A DNA stretch of 64,000 nt. It comes from Paenibacillus sp. DCT19 (GTDB lineage: Bacteria; Bacillota; Bacilli; Paenibacillales; Paenibacillaceae). The position numbers and the translations under genes are program-made. The notes under the pieces are model-generated. The model saw nothing but the letters and a program-made list of their open reading frames with translations. It was not told the origin of the DNA and made no database searches. Shown in pieces: positions 1-8,932 of this stretch. Every line of letters starts with the position of its first letter. Within the stretch, counting starts at the first letter, position 1. Location of the stretch: positions 2,987,501-3,051,500 of the forward strand of contig NZ_CP029639.1 of assembly GCF_003268635.1 (NCBI RefSeq), read 5' to 3'.

Positions 1-329
1 GAGCATGTTTTGTCGGATTTAACTTATTTGTGCGGCCTACACTTCGTATGATGCAGAATGATCCTCATCCTTATTTGCAAGAATGGACAGCGATCTTGGA
101 TGAAGGGTATACGAAGGTAAATAACTATACCCGTTTTGTGCGGGGACGAATAGAAGTTCGGAATGGTGAAGTTCACGCATTGCCGGCAGCAGCACGGGTT
201 GATGAATCTAGTGTGATGATCACAATCAAGGATAGTGAATGTTTAATTATTATTCCGCCAGATAAGAAGGGCGTTCCTGCGGGTGAGCTTGTGCGGATTC
301 TTAAGCTCCCTACAGGTCTTGTGAGATAG
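1..329 (+). CDS. moeA: Molybdopterin molybdenumtransferase MoeA, C-terminal part
   Basis: The reading frame is already open at base 3 and ends at TAG 327-329, so only the last ~109 residues are present. The first readable residues, ACFVGFNLFVRPTLR, match the conserved MoeA/GephE motif that follows the GNP loop of the central domain, and the remainder fits the C-terminal beta-barrel domain. MoeA inserts molybdate into adenylylated molybdopterin in the cytoplasm. mobB follows 3 bases later, so the two are almost certainly co-transcribed. The apparent internal GTG at 30 lies inside the conserved motif and is not a start. Confidence 0.9.
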   Translation, partial: ACFVGFNLFVRPTLRMMQNDPHPYLQEWTAILDEGYTKVNNYTRFVRGRIEVRNGEVHALPAAARVDESSVMITIKDSECLIIIPPDKKGVPAGELVRILKLPTGLVR

Positions 330-332
330 GAT

Positions 333-860
333 ATGTCAGATATCCGAACAAACAAGCCTCATATTGTACAGATCGTGGGATATAAAAACTCAGGTAAAAG
401 TACGCTAACGGCGGCGTTGACTAAACAACTGACTCTTCTTGGACGGCGTGTCGCTGTCATTAAACATGATGGACATGATCACTTTCAGATGGATCATGAG
501 GGAACGGATTCATTTAACTTCACTTCGAACGGAGCTTCGGCTATCGTTGTCATGTCTGCCACGCGGACGGCGATCATTGAACAACGAGCTACAGAGCTTC
601 GTGAAATGATTGAATATCTATCCGAATATGACTGGATTCTGATTGAAGGCCACAAACAAGCTGCATATCCCAAGCTTCTGATGATTCGAGAACCCGAAGA
701 TCTCTCATTGTACGAACAATTACAGGGAATCTTAGCTGTGGTGACAAGAGTACCCCTAATGGGACGTGAAGATGTTACCTGTGAGCAGTTAGTTTGGCAC
801 GATATACAGGAGACAGAGCATATCGGGAACTGGCTTGTGCAACGTATAGAGGGGATCTAA
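333..860 (+). CDS. mobB: Molybdopterin-guanine dinucleotide biosynthesis protein MobB
   Basis: A 175-residue P-loop NTPase with Walker A GYKNSGKS at residues 16-23, followed by the MobB-type stretch VAVIKHDGHDHF and, near residue 105, LIEGHKQ. Length and motif order match the family. MobB is a GTP-binding adaptor that assists MobA in attaching GMP to molybdopterin to make the bis-MGD cofactor. It starts 3 bases after the moeA stop and belongs to a molybdenum-cofactor operon whose upstream part lies outside the window. Transcription probably ends at the large hairpin at 915-976. Confidence 0.93.
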   Translation: MSDIRTNKPHIVQIVGYKNSGKSTLTAALTKQLTLLGRRVAVIKHDGHDHFQMDHEGTDSFNFTSNGASAIVVMSATRTAIIEQRATELREMIEYLSEYDWILIEGHKQAAYPKLLMIREPEDLSLYEQLQGILAVVTRVPLMGREDVTCEQLVWHDIQETEHIGNWLVQRIEGI

Positions 861-914
861 GTTCGACCGTGTTGAGTTAGATTTGGAAGTGTTGTATAGG
901 CTCTAATATGCAAA

Positions 915-976
915 AATAATAGAGCAATCGATCCTAAGAATTGAGATCTTGGGATCAATCGCTCTATTATTATTTT
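915..976. terminator. Bidirectional terminator between convergent mobB and xerS
   Basis: AATAATAGAGC at 915-925 pairs with GCTCTATTATT at 961-971, and the stem continues inward through a GATCC/GGATC segment with two G-U type mismatches. It is followed by TATTTT on the + strand and preceded by an A-rich stretch serving as the U-tract on the - strand. Confidence 0.75.
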
Positions 977-994
977 GCCATAGATCATGCTAGT

Positions 995-2089
995 TTAAGA
1001 CCCGGTGCCTTCACTACGACGTTCAATCGCTTCGGACATCGTTTTGTCGGTGAGATGGGCATAAATTTCAGTGGTCTCAGTAGAAGCATGCCCAAGTTGT
1101 TCTTTTGTTTTGTATATGTCATTCTGCAAATAATAATCGGTGGCAAAGGAATGGCGTAGCTTATGTACGGTCAAATAAGGTTTGCCAAACCGCTTAGCGT
1201 ATTTCATAATCATCGCTTGTATCGCGCGCTTCGTCATTCGACTTCCCTCAGATTCCCCATTGCGTAGAGCAATAAACAAAGCCTTCTCCCGTTTCGGTGT
1301 ACGGTACCTTGTCCGTCTAAGGTTGGTATAAATGGCAAGCTCGTCTTTGGCCTGTTCTCTGAAGTAGACAGGTGTCTTGTACGTTTCGTCATTGTTACCT
1401 TTGCGGTAAACATATAACAGCTTGTTATTTAGATCAAGATCATCCAAATTCAGATTAACTATTTCGGATACCCGCAATCCGGAGTTCAAGATGAGGCTGG
1501 CAATACAGGCATCTCGTTCTTTGTTCAGCTCATGTGAGTATAGCGCTTGTTTATTCTTCTCCACATCCACCGCATAACCTTCCAAAATGTATCCGATGAA
1601 TTCCAGCAATTCTTCATCTTCGAGAATTTTACCTTTTAGCTTGGCGGCAGTATCCTTCGGTTTATGTGTGCGTTTAATTTCAATTTTGGCCATGATGTTG
1701 CGTTTGAGCAGGGGATAGAAATCTTCATCTTCGGCAATTTGGCTTAAGTAGTGAAAGAGTGAACGTAGGGATGATAATTTTCGGGATACCGTAATTCTGG
1801 AATTAGCTCCCTCACGCTTGGTTGTAAGGAACAACCGATAAGCAGTTACGGAATCCATACGGAGCACTTCTAGCTCTAACAAAGTAACCTCTGTGTTGGT
1901 GCTAGCTGCAGACAAGCCTTCCGCACGGAGCCAGCTAAAGAACGTATCATAGTCTCGCAGATACTCCAGCAAGGTGGAGGGAGAGAGATCAGGTAGTTTA
2001 TAGTCAATGAATTGCTGAACAAACCAGGGCATGGTAGGTAGCTTCTCATCCAGTTTGCGTCGGTCAATTTCTTTTTGAACATTAGTCAA
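995..2089 (-). CDS. xerS: Tyrosine recombinase XerS
   Basis: Site-specific tyrosine recombinase of about 364 residues. Visible catalytic residues in order: Arg in GLRVSEI (about residue 205), a Lys in the beta-hairpin YVYRKGNN, the H-x-x-R box HKLRHSFAT (about 305-313), His in QLGHAS, and the nucleophilic Tyr in EIYAHL (about 343). The N-terminal core-binding SAM-like domain (MPWFVQQF, LLEYLRDYDTFFSWL) is typical of XerS, the single-recombinase chromosome-dimer resolution type. I chose TTG at 2089-2087 as the start because a perfect GGAGGT lies 7 bases upstream. An in-frame ATG at 2146 would add 19 residues but has no ribosome site. There are no phage genes nearby, so a housekeeping role is more likely than an integrase one. 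Confidence 0.85.
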   Translation of the reverse strand: MTNVQKEIDRRKLDEKLPTMPWFVQQFIDYKLPDLSPSTLLEYLRDYDTFFSWLRAEGLSAASTNTEVTLLELEVLRMDSVTAYRLFLTTKREGANSRITVSRKLSSLRSLFHYLSQIAEDEDFYPLLKRNIMAKIEIKRTHKPKDTAAKLKGKILEDEELLEFIGYILEGYAVDVEKNKQALYSHELNKERDACIASLILNSGLRVSEIVNLNLDDLDLNNKLLYVYRKGNNDETYKTPVYFREQAKDELAIYTNLRRTRYRTPKREKALFIALRNGESEGSRMTKRAIQAMIMKYAKRFGKPYLTVHKLRHSFATDYYLQNDIYKTKEQLGHASTETTEIYAHLTDKTMSEAIERRSEGTGS

Positions 2090-2272
2090 TGTTGGCACCT
2101 CCAAGATCAAGCATTTCTCAAGATAGTCTATGCTTAAGTGTACCATAATTTACATGGTCACAGTCTGTTCACGAACGTAGTGTAGGCTGGTTCGTCATTC
2201 TTGCCCTTCGGCGATCAAACCTTTAAAGTAATAAGTAGAGCAATAGAACGTAGAGCAGGGGAGATGAACCGG

Positions 2273-2761
2273 ATGAATATGAAACTGGAGCTGGTTCCCT
2301 GGGAACGTCGTCAGGTGATTCGGCATTTAATGCAATTCTATCTATATGATTTCACCAAATATCTTAACATTGATGTAGATCATAATGGTGTATTTCCAGA
2401 ATACCCTGGACTGGATGCATTCTGGACAGAAGAAGGGCGCAAATTCCCATTCTTGATAACGAGTGATGGGGCGCCAGCTGGATTCGCTTTGGTAGAGCGC
2501 TTGGAACCTGGGAGTATTGACAATGATTATTACTTAACTGAATTTTTTGTGATGCAAAAATATCGGCGAAGCGGGGTGGGAACACAAGCGGCGCATGAGT
2601 TGTTCGAACGGTTTCCTGGTCGTTGGAAGGTTACTCAGGTACGGAATAACGTAGTCGCTCAGGCTTTCTGGCGTAAAGTTATTGGAGCCTATACCGGTGG
2701 ACGTTTTCGAGAAAAGTTCCATCCGGAGCTTGGTAACCCCAGTCAATATTTTGTGACTTAA
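2273..2761 (+). CDS. GNAT family N-acetyltransferase
   Basis: About 162 residues with GNAT features: beta4 FFVMQKYRRSGVG containing the acetyl-CoA pyrophosphate loop (R-x-x-G-V-G), and C-terminal V-R-N-N-V-V-A-Q-A-F-W, where the aromatic N-x-x-A-x-x-F-W motif is typical. The substrate cannot be told. The start at ATG 2273 is favoured by AGGGGAG about 9 bases upstream. ATG 2264 and ATG 2279 are alternatives, and the open frame extends back to 2201 without a ribosome site. It is transcribed away from xerS. Confidence 0.8.
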   Translation: MNMKLELVPWERRQVIRHLMQFYLYDFTKYLNIDVDHNGVFPEYPGLDAFWTEEGRKFPFLITSDGAPAGFALVERLEPGSIDNDYYLTEFFVMQKYRRSGVGTQAAHELFERFPGRWKVTQVRNNVVAQAFWRKVIGAYTGGRFREKFHPELGNPSQYFVT

Positions 2762-2973
2762 TGGATAATTGAAGTAGATACTACATATTGCGAGGTAGAT
2801 AAGGAGTGTATAAAATAAACAAGCCGGAATTTCATCTGGACACTGACCGAAAAGCTCTTAATTGACGGTGGAATGTCTATTTATGGGTTTTAGGATCAGT
2901 TGGAATGGGTAATAGTTCTGGTTAGGCTTGTCTTCATTAACGATATTACGAAGTTTGGAAGGAGAATTCATCC

Positions 2974-3869
2974 ATGGAACGACGTGAATATGGGAATACA
3001 GGTATGCAAGTAAGTACACTTGGATTTGGTGGAGCTGAGATTGGACAGAACGTTTCCAAGGAAGATGTAGCGACATTGTTGAACAGTGCGTTAGATGCAG
3101 GACTTAACATCATTGATACGGCTGAATGTTATGGGATAGTGAGGCATTAATTGGTGAGGTGCTGTCGCACCGGCGCGATGACTATTATCTGTTTACCAAA
3201 TGTGGACATGCTGCTGGTATAGAAGGACCGAATTGGGATGCCAAAGTGCTGGAGCAAACCATTGATCGGAGTCTGAAACGCCTGAAAACTGACTATGTGG
3301 ATGTCATTCATCTACATAGCTGTTCGGAAGAAGTACTTCGGCAAGGGGCAGTTATAGAAGTTCTTCAACGTGCGAAAGAAGCAGGGAAAACCAGATTTAT
3401 TGGATATAGCGGGGATACGAAGGATGCGCGGTACGCCATAGAAACTGGGGCATTTGACAGCTTGGAGACATCTCTAAATATTGCTGATCAAGAAGCGATT
3501 GAGTTGACATTACCCGAGGCACGTAAAAGAAACATGGGGATCATCGCCAAAAGACCGATCGCGAACGCAGCATGGACACATGAGACGCTTCCGGAAAAGG
3601 ATTACTCTTATGTATATTGGAAGCGCTTGAAGGAACTAGACTATGCATTTCTCAGAGATACTGACGTGCAGAAAGCTGTTGAAACGGCTTTACGCTTCAC
3701 ATTGAGCACAGAAGGTGTGGATACAGCAATTGTTGGCACCTCTAAGCCAAATCGTTGGCAGCAAAATGCGGATCTGGTATCCAAAGGCGTATTGCCACAA
3801 GACATATATGAAGAGATTAGAGCGCATTGGAAGAAGATTGCAAGACCTGATTGGACAGGGCAAATATAA
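2974..3869 (+). pseudogene. Aldo/keto reductase, frameshifted
   Basis: ATG 2974 has GGAAGGAG upstream and opens MERREYGNTGMQVSTLGFGGAEIG, running to IIDTAECYG, where the frame breaks into a stop at 3148. The -1 frame continues DSEALIGEV to TAA 3867-3869. Restoring one G in the GGG at 3133-3135 would give the expected YGDSEALIG and a protein of about 298 residues. Catalytic Asp and Tyr (D-T-A-E-C-Y), Lys (LFTKCG) and His (VIHLHS) of the aldo/keto reductase fold are all present across the two frames. Known family role: NAD(P)H-dependent reduction of carbonyls; the substrate is unknown. A sequencing indel is more likely than true decay, because the rest is undamaged. Confidence 0.85.
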
Positions 3870-3965
3870 GAGGCAATAATTTTTTTGAAAAATAAAGAAT
3901 CTTCCAATGTGTAATATATTGTGTGAAAATGATGTTGAGCCAGCATGCTCTTAATATAAGTTGAA

Positions 3966-3991
3966 AAGGCCGCCGATGGCGGCCTTTTTTT
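3966..3991 (+). terminator. Rho-independent terminator of the aldo/keto reductase gene
   Basis: AAGGCCGCC at 3966-3974, loop GAT, GGCGGCCTT at 3978-3986, then a T-run to 3991. Confidence 0.9.
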
Positions 3992-4060
3992 GCGTTTCTT
4001 GATCTCTATCCGATGATAGAGAAATTTGATGGAATTCAGCTGGTGGACGACATTTCATAG

Positions 4061-4273
4061 TTTCAACATATGAAAAATTCACAACAAAGTGCATCCATTA
4101 GAAGTTCAGGAAGCATAGAGAAGCGAATTAACAGCAACCATCAGTTAGCACACTGAACAGCAACTCAGTTACAACAACAACAACAACAACAACAGTAACT
4201 CAACAACAACAACACTAGAATCTTTAGCTAACGAAAAATTATTATAGTAATGTTTCAATATATGAAAAATTCA
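4061..4273. repeat. Pair of 21-base direct repeats flanking the CAA tract
   Basis: TTTCAACATATGAAAAATTC at 4061-4080 recurs as TTTCAATATATGAAAAATTC at 4253-4272, with the following two bases also shared. The copies differ at one position. Weaker similarity continues about 12 bases downstream. The function is unknown. Confidence 0.7.
4171..4214. repeat. CAA trinucleotide microsatellite
   Basis: Seven CAA units plus CAG from 4171 to 4192, a 7-base interruption, then CAA x4 with CAC from 4200 to 4214. It is not inside a convincing reading frame. Confidence 0.85.
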
Positions 4274-4449
4274 TAATAGTAAACGCAATTGTACTTAGTT
4301 TCTACCCACCGTCACTGTTAATATTTCCCCTCCTGCACTAGAGAAAAAGAAACCAATCCTCAACCCTATAGTCAACCTTACATTTTAAGAATAAGATCCG
4401 TTTGATAATCGGCTTGAATTTTTAGAATGGATTACTGAATAAGTCTTGA

Positions 4450-4477
4450 TTGCAATTAAGTAAATAATGTGTATAAT
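4450..4477 (+). promoter_or_regulatory. Promoter of the guanidine riboswitch transcript
   Basis: TTGCAA at 4450-4455, 16-base spacer, perfect TATAAT at 4472-4477, giving a transcript start near 4484, about 25 bases before the riboswitch core. Confidence 0.65.
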
Positions 4478-4506
4478 TGGTTGGACAATAGAATTACATG
4501 AATGTT

Positions 4507-4637
4507 TTCTAGGGTTCCGCGACAGAGATGTCGGTCTGGTCCGAGAGAAAACTCACAGCCATTCGGTTGTGTCACGGAAGGATAAAAGCCTGGGAGATAA
4601 ACTGCGTAATTGCAGTTTGTTTCCTGGGCTTTTTTTG
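4507..4637 (+). promoter_or_regulatory. Guanidine-I riboswitch (ykkC class) with expression platform
   Basis: The conserved ykkC aptamer words are present in order: CTAGGGTTCCG at 4509-4519, GGTCTGGTCCGAGAGA at 4533-4548, CACGGAAGGATAAAAGCC at 4573-4590, followed by TGGGAGA. Known: this class binds guanidinium and switches on guanidine exporters or carboxylases. The two SMR exporter genes directly downstream are the classic partners. The aptamer 3' end overlaps the left arm of a terminator hairpin at 4587-4636, so ligand binding would disrupt termination. Confidence 0.95.
4587..4636 (+). terminator. Riboswitch-controlled terminator hairpin
   Basis: A 19-pair stem including G-U wobbles: 4587-4605 (AGCCTGGGAGATAAACTGC) pairs with 4612-4630, loop GTAATT, followed by six T (4631-4636). 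Its left arm is shared with the end of the aptamer. Confidence 0.85.
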
Positions 4638-4697
4638 TTTTGATTGCATGTAATTCTATGGTAATAAGCAACTTATTCAAGAAGGAGTGTGGAAAGA

Positions 4698-5039
4698 ATG
4701 AACAAAACCTGGTTATCGGTGATCGTAGCGGCAATTTTTGAGGTGGGCTGGGTCATTGGCTTGAAGCATGCCAGTGGAGTGTTGGAATGGGGGATAACCC
4801 TGTTTGCAATTATTGTGAGTTTTACGTTGATGATTGCAGCTTCGCGTTCACTAGACGTCGGCACGGTATACGCCGTATTTGTTGGTCTTGGTACAGCAGG
4901 TACTGTGCTTGCAGAGATTATTCTATTTGGTGCGACCGTGCAGACGGGAAAAATGTTGCTCATTGGACTGCTCTTGCTTGGTGTGGTTGGTCTTAAAATG
5001 TTAAGCAAAGAGAAAACAAAGGAGGTGCATCATGAATGA
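4698..5039 (+). CDS. ykkC: Guanidinium exporter subunit, SMR family (YkkC/Gdx type)
   Basis: A 113-residue four-helix small multidrug resistance protein. The invariant membrane glutamate lies in helix 1 (AAIFEVGWVIGLKHA), and the G-x-G signature appears in VFVGLGTAGTV. Members downstream of guanidine-I riboswitches export guanidinium in exchange for protons. ATG 4698 is chosen because AAGGAG sits 10 bases upstream; the in-frame GTG at 4689 is too close to that site. The stop overlaps the start of the next gene (ATGA), implying translational coupling and a heterodimeric YkkCD-like pump. Confidence 0.9.
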   Translation: MNKTWLSVIVAAIFEVGWVIGLKHASGVLEWGITLFAIIVSFTLMIAASRSLDVGTVYAVFVGLGTAGTVLAEIILFGATVQTGKMLLIGLLLLGVVGLKMLSKEKTKEVHHE

Positions 5040-5350
5040 GCTGGATTTTTCTAATTATGGCCGGGATATTTGAGATGGTCGGCGTGCTTATGATCAATAA
5101 GCTGCACCAAGACCGGAATTTGGTTTCATTGATTTTGTTAATCGCAGGGTTTGGCTTGAGCTTTTGGTTCTTATCTCTGGCGATGGAGACTCTTCCTATG
5201 GGAACGGCTTATGCTGTGTGGACGGGAATCGGCGCCTCTGGCGGAGCAATTTTAGGCATGATTTTTTATGGAGAACCCCGAAATGTACTAAGAATTGTAT
5301 TTATTACAATGGTGCTCGGCTCCGCAGTAGGATTGAAGTTAGTGAGCTAG
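5036..5350 (+). CDS. ykkD: Guanidinium exporter subunit, SMR family (YkkD type)
   Basis: A 104-residue SMR protein with the helix-1 glutamate in AGIFEMVGVLMINKL and a conserved AVWTGIGASGGAILG segment in helix 3. It overlaps the upstream subunit by 4 bases and has GGAGGT upstream within the end of that gene. Paired, dissimilar SMR subunits commonly form an obligate antiparallel heterodimer, so the two proteins probably work together in the membrane. Both are under the riboswitch at 4507-4637. Confidence 0.9.
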   Translation: MSWIFLIMAGIFEMVGVLMINKLHQDRNLVSLILLIAGFGLSFWFLSLAMETLPMGTAYAVWTGIGASGGAILGMIFYGEPRNVLRIVFITMVLGSAVGLKLVS

Positions 5351-5466
5351 ACGAACTAAAGCTTGACTTGTAACCCGTTTCAGCCGATACACTCAACTCA
5401 TGAAATAGATTTAACGTAGGAGTGCGCTCCAACACATATAGCTTTTCATGAGGGGGAAGTAAGAAC

Positions 5467-6324
5467 ATGAGTCAGGATCAACGTAGAATTATTTTTATCG
5501 ATATCGATGGAACACTTGTGAGGGATGATGGCAGTGTACCGGAGTCTGCTCAAACTGCTTGTCGTTTGGCGCGAGAGAATGGTCATTTATTGTTTCTGTG
5601 TACAGGCCGTTCGAAGGCGGAAATATATGATGAGATCTGGAATCTGGGATTTGATGGGCTAATCGGTGCAGGTGGCGGTTATGTAGAAGTGAATGGAGAG
5701 ACTCTCTATCATAAAAAAGTGCTTCCTGAAGATGTACTCGACATGGTTCAATTCTTCAATGAGCATGACATTAACTTCTATCTTGAATCTAACTCGGCGC
5801 TGTATGCAAGTCCTAATCTGAAGCTTCATCTGGAGAAATTGATGTATGGAGACATAGAGAATGATCCTGCAGCACGGCAACAAATGGAAGCATCACCACA
5901 TCCGTTTATTACTCAACTCACTTATGGGGAAACGGAATGGAACAAAGAGGATGTCAACAAAGTATGCTTCCTAGAGAGCAAGCTTCCATTTGCAACGGTT
6001 AAGCAACGGTTTGAAGGGAAATTTCAAGCTATTCAGTGTACGGTGCCAATCTTCGGGGAAGATAGTGGAGAATTAATGCTCCCTGGCATTCACAAGGCAG
6101 TTGCGATTGCAGACGTACTGAAGCATCTTGAGTTGCCCGTGGAGCATACAATTGGAATCGGAGACGGGATGAACGATGTGGAGATGCTGGAATTTTGTAA
6201 ATTGGGAATCGCGATGGGCAATGCCAAGCCTGGCTTGAAAGAGATCGCTGACGATATTACAGATGATCTAGAGAATGATGGGCTTTACAAAAGTTTTGTG
6301 AAGCATGGTCTCATTTCCGTTTAA
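5467..6324 (+). CDS. HAD-superfamily phosphatase, Cof type
   Basis: A 285-residue protein with all HAD motifs: motif I IDIDGTL (residues 11-17, nucleophile Asp), motif II LCTGRS, and motif III/IV GIGDGMNDVEML near residue 235. The C2-type cap between residues ~85 and 195 is typical of Cof-like sugar-phosphate or nucleotide phosphatases. Substrates in this subfamily are broad and cannot be read from sequence. AGGGGGAAG lies 8 bases before the ATG. It is a separate gene 116 bases after the SMR pair and ends at the hairpin at 6395. Confidence 0.9.
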   Translation: MSQDQRRIIFIDIDGTLVRDDGSVPESAQTACRLARENGHLLFLCTGRSKAEIYDEIWNLGFDGLIGAGGGYVEVNGETLYHKKVLPEDVLDMVQFFNEHDINFYLESNSALYASPNLKLHLEKLMYGDIENDPAARQQMEASPHPFITQLTYGETEWNKEDVNKVCFLESKLPFATVKQRFEGKFQAIQCTVPIFGEDSGELMLPGIHKAVAIADVLKHLELPVEHTIGIGDGMNDVEMLEFCKLGIAMGNAKPGLKEIADDITDDLENDGLYKSFVKHGLISV

Positions 6325-6394
6325 ACAGATCTATTGATATACGCATATCCCATCTGGTGTAACATGTAACATCATACCAAGTGAACAGTTCGAA

Positions 6395-6418
6395 AAGTCG
6401 CCGATTGGCGGCTTTTTT
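6395..6418 (+). terminator. Rho-independent terminator after the HAD gene
   Basis: AAGTCGCC at 6395-6402, loop GATT, GGCGGCTT at 6407-6414, then a T-run. Confidence 0.88.
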
Positions 6419-6494
6419 AGCTTCTTTGATAGGAATTGAAACGTCGCTCATGCCTACGAAAGCCTGTCTATAACAGATAGCCAGCTCAGAATGG

Positions 6495-7381
6495 CTACCT
6501 GTTTTTTATTTTTACGTTACGTGGATCAAGTCTCGACGAACATATCCTTTTGATTTTGTTTTCGGAAGCTACGGGAGACTCACCAACTGTTTTGGTGAAA
6601 AGAATCGTGAAGTAGTTCGGATTTTCGTAGCCAACGAGCTTTGCAATTTCCCATACTTTTTTCTTGGTAGAGACTAATAACCGGGTAGCTTCTCCCATCC
6701 TACGCTGGATCAAGTAATGATAAGGAGACGTACCATAGTGTTTGGAATACATATGAATCAGATAATAGAAGTCAATGTGAAAATGATCTGCAAGCTCTTT
6801 TAGCTTAATGGGTTGCCTGTAGTTGGTATCCAAATAGTCTTTGATTCTCTCCGCAAGATTATTGCTTAGCACAATTTCGCTCGCTGTGCGTTGATGGTGG
6901 GACATCCGATGAATAATGACGAGTATGGCTTTTAGAACATGATTAGAGATATATTCGTATCCGTCTTCACGGATTGAAAACTCATTAAACAGCGTCTGCA
7001 TTAACGAACAGAGTTCCTCTGAATAGCGGTTCGAGCGAATGACAGGCTCGCTGCCTGGTGGTACAACCCAATCTCTGTCAGGATGCATCCCTTCGTGGAA
7101 ACGAAAGCCGCAATAATAGGTGGATAACGGGAACTCAGGATCAGATTTCTCCTCGTGTAACGTTCCTTTGTTATAGACAAGCAGATCGCCTTGTTGAGCC
7201 GAATGCTTCGTGCCGTTGATTGTGAACGAACCTTTGCCATCAATGACATAAATAATTTCATGCAGATCGTCATGCTTATGGGTTGGAAAGCTCCAATGGG
7301 GATTACCGCAAGCTTACCTACGTAAATAATAGTACATTCTTGATCATCATATCGTTGGGCGGATTCGAAGTGTGTATTCAT
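6495..7381 (-). pseudogene. AraC-family regulator with cupin domain, frameshifted
   Basis: From ATG 7381 the frame reads MNTHFESAQRYDDQECTIIYVGKLA, then breaks near 7306-7311. The -1 frame reads GNPHWSFPTHKHDDLHEIIYVIDGKGSF, a classic AraC-type cupin, and continues to the stop at 6495. The joined protein is about 295 residues. The C-terminal double helix-turn-helix is clear: IKLKELADHFHIDFYYLI and the signature KVWEIAKLVGYENPNYFTILF near residue 255. It is divergent from the MFS exporter at 7628, whose expression it may control. One missing base explains the break. Confidence 0.85.
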
Positions 7382-7627
7382 TCAGCAATGTCTTCCCTTC
7401 AGTGCATCTGTGAATCAAATGACAACATATATCATGTTTATGAATAAGACCACAACAACCTTGATTGTCGCTTAACCTCATCTGACAGTACAATTTGACT
7501 ATTCATATGTACTATATATCGAACTGAGGGGAAGGGAAAGCATATTGCATGACATCAAATAAATATTAGAGACATAGAAAGGTTCGCAACAATCGCAACA
7601 ATAGAGAGGAATAGTGAGGGCTTATTC

Positions 7628-8827
7628 ATGACTAGAAATAGAGAAACTTTACTTATATTAACGCTTACGCTAGTGAGCTTTGTATTAGGCACGACGGAAT
7701 ATGTCATCGTAGGGGTATTAAAAGAAATAGAGCATGCGATGAAGGTATCGTTGGCCGCAGCGGGTGCGCTTGTGTCTGGCTTCGCGATTGCCTACGCTAT
7801 CGGAACACCATTTGCGGTTGCATCCTTGTCCAAACTGTCACGCAGAAGCTCCATTCTGATTGGTTTTGGCATTGTGCTTGTGTTGAACCTGTTGACGGTG
7901 TTCGCTACAACATTCTATTCATTGATGGCTATTCGTATTGTATCAGCGGTCGCTTGTGGGCTCACCGTTTCGCTGTCGATCTCCATTGCTAGCGATGCAG
8001 TTCAGCAGGAAAGAAGGGGCGAGGCGATTGCTTGGATCCTGGGTGGATTTTCTATTGCTAACGTGCTTGGCGTGCCACTGGGGACATTCATCGGACAGCA
8101 TCTGAACTGGTGGATGACCTTTGTAGTAACCGCTGGGATTGGTGTTATACCGTTCATACTGATGTTCCGTATTCTTCCGCGGCAAACGACAACGATTACC
8201 AGTTCATTCAGTGATCAAATGGTATTATTTATGAAACCTCGTATCCTGCTGGCCTGCTTGATTCCAGTACTAGGTAATAGCTGTATCTTCGTGACATTTA
8301 CGTACATTACTCCATTATTGGGTCAGTCTATGGGCGTACCTGCACGTTGGATCAGCGGTGTGCTCCTGATCTATGGAGCTTGTAGTATTTTGAGTAACTG
8401 GATCGGAGCGAAAATTGCCAAAGGCGATTTCTTATCCAAGCTCAAGTGGCTTTTTGTTATTCAAGCCGTCATCTTCGTGGGGTTGAGTTTAGCGGTATCG
8501 AATCTATGGCTTGGGCTGACCTTTTTATTCCTGATCGGATGTCTGTCATCCTCCTTAAGTGCGGCTTCCCAATTGTACCTGTTTGATGTATCTGGCGTAG
8601 TTGCGCCAAAATCCAAAGCCTTTGCATCCACCTTACTGCCTGTATCGGCAAACCTAGGTATTGCGCTCGGCTCCGGATTCGGCGGGCTTGCGGTTAATTT
8701 GGGTGGCGTAAACTGGGTTCCCCCGGTTGCCGTGGTGTTGGCATTATCGGCTTTTGTAATTACGAAGGTATGCCAGCGTTCGATTCAATTGAAGCCAGAT
8801 GGAGAAATGGCGACGAATGCAGCCTAA
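7628..8827 (+). CDS. MFS drug/purine-type efflux transporter (DHA1 family)
   Basis: A 399-residue membrane protein with about twelve predicted segments. The helix-1 motif LGTTEYVIVGVL matches the D/E-x-x-x-x-G-x-L region of AraJ/PbuE-like DHA1 exporters, and SKLSRRSSILIGF is the loop 2-3 motif A variant. Such proteins export drugs, sugars or nucleobases by proton antiport; the substrate is not determinable here. GAGGAATAGTGAGGG precedes the start. The divergent AraC regulator suggests inducible control from the 246-base intergenic region. Confidence 0.85.
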   Translation: MTRNRETLLILTLTLVSFVLGTTEYVIVGVLKEIEHAMKVSLAAAGALVSGFAIAYAIGTPFAVASLSKLSRRSSILIGFGIVLVLNLLTVFATTFYSLMAIRIVSAVACGLTVSLSISIASDAVQQERRGEAIAWILGGFSIANVLGVPLGTFIGQHLNWWMTFVVTAGIGVIPFILMFRILPRQTTTITSSFSDQMVLFMKPRILLACLIPVLGNSCIFVTFTYITPLLGQSMGVPARWISGVLLIYGACSILSNWIGAKIAKGDFLSKLKWLFVIQAVIFVGLSLAVSNLWLGLTFLFLIGCLSSSLSAASQLYLFDVSGVVAPKSKAFASTLLPVSANLGIALGSGFGGLAVNLGGVNWVPPVAVVLALSAFVITKVCQRSIQLKPDGEMATNAA

Positions 8828-8889
8828 TGGACTGCCTAATTAGATTGAATGATTTTACTAAATGAATAACGGAATAGGATTTAAGAGAT

Positions 8890-8932
8890 ACCATACAATT
8901 TTGCTGCTGTTTAGCGAAGGTGTATGGTTTTC
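8890..8932 (+). terminator. Probable terminator after the MFS gene
   Basis: ACCATACA at 8890-8897 pairs with TGTATGGT at 8921-8928, with an inner GCT/AGC pair, followed by TTTTCTG. Confidence 0.55.

Larger units (their letters stand above)
3992..4445. other. Gene-free stretch with repeats
   Basis: No supportable gene. The region holds a CAA microsatellite (4171-4214) and a pair of 21-base direct repeats (4061-4081 and 4253-4273), described separately. A short frame from ATG 4070 (N/S/Q-rich, about 28 codons) has no ribosome site and I do not call it. Confidence 0.6.

Noticed and set aside
995..2089. Tyrosine recombinase as a prophage or ICE integrase
   Set aside because: No att-like repeats, tRNA or phage genes nearby; sequence features fit the chromosomal XerS type.
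2142..2158. ACCAT-N7-ATGGT dyad upstream of xerS considered as a dif-type recombination site
   Set aside because: Arms of only 5 bases and no resemblance to the ~28-31-base dif/difSL core. It probably reflects promoter sequence.
4070..4216. Short N/S/T/Q-rich coding frame through the CAA tract
   Set aside because: No ribosome site, interrupted by stops, and composition explained by the microsatellite.
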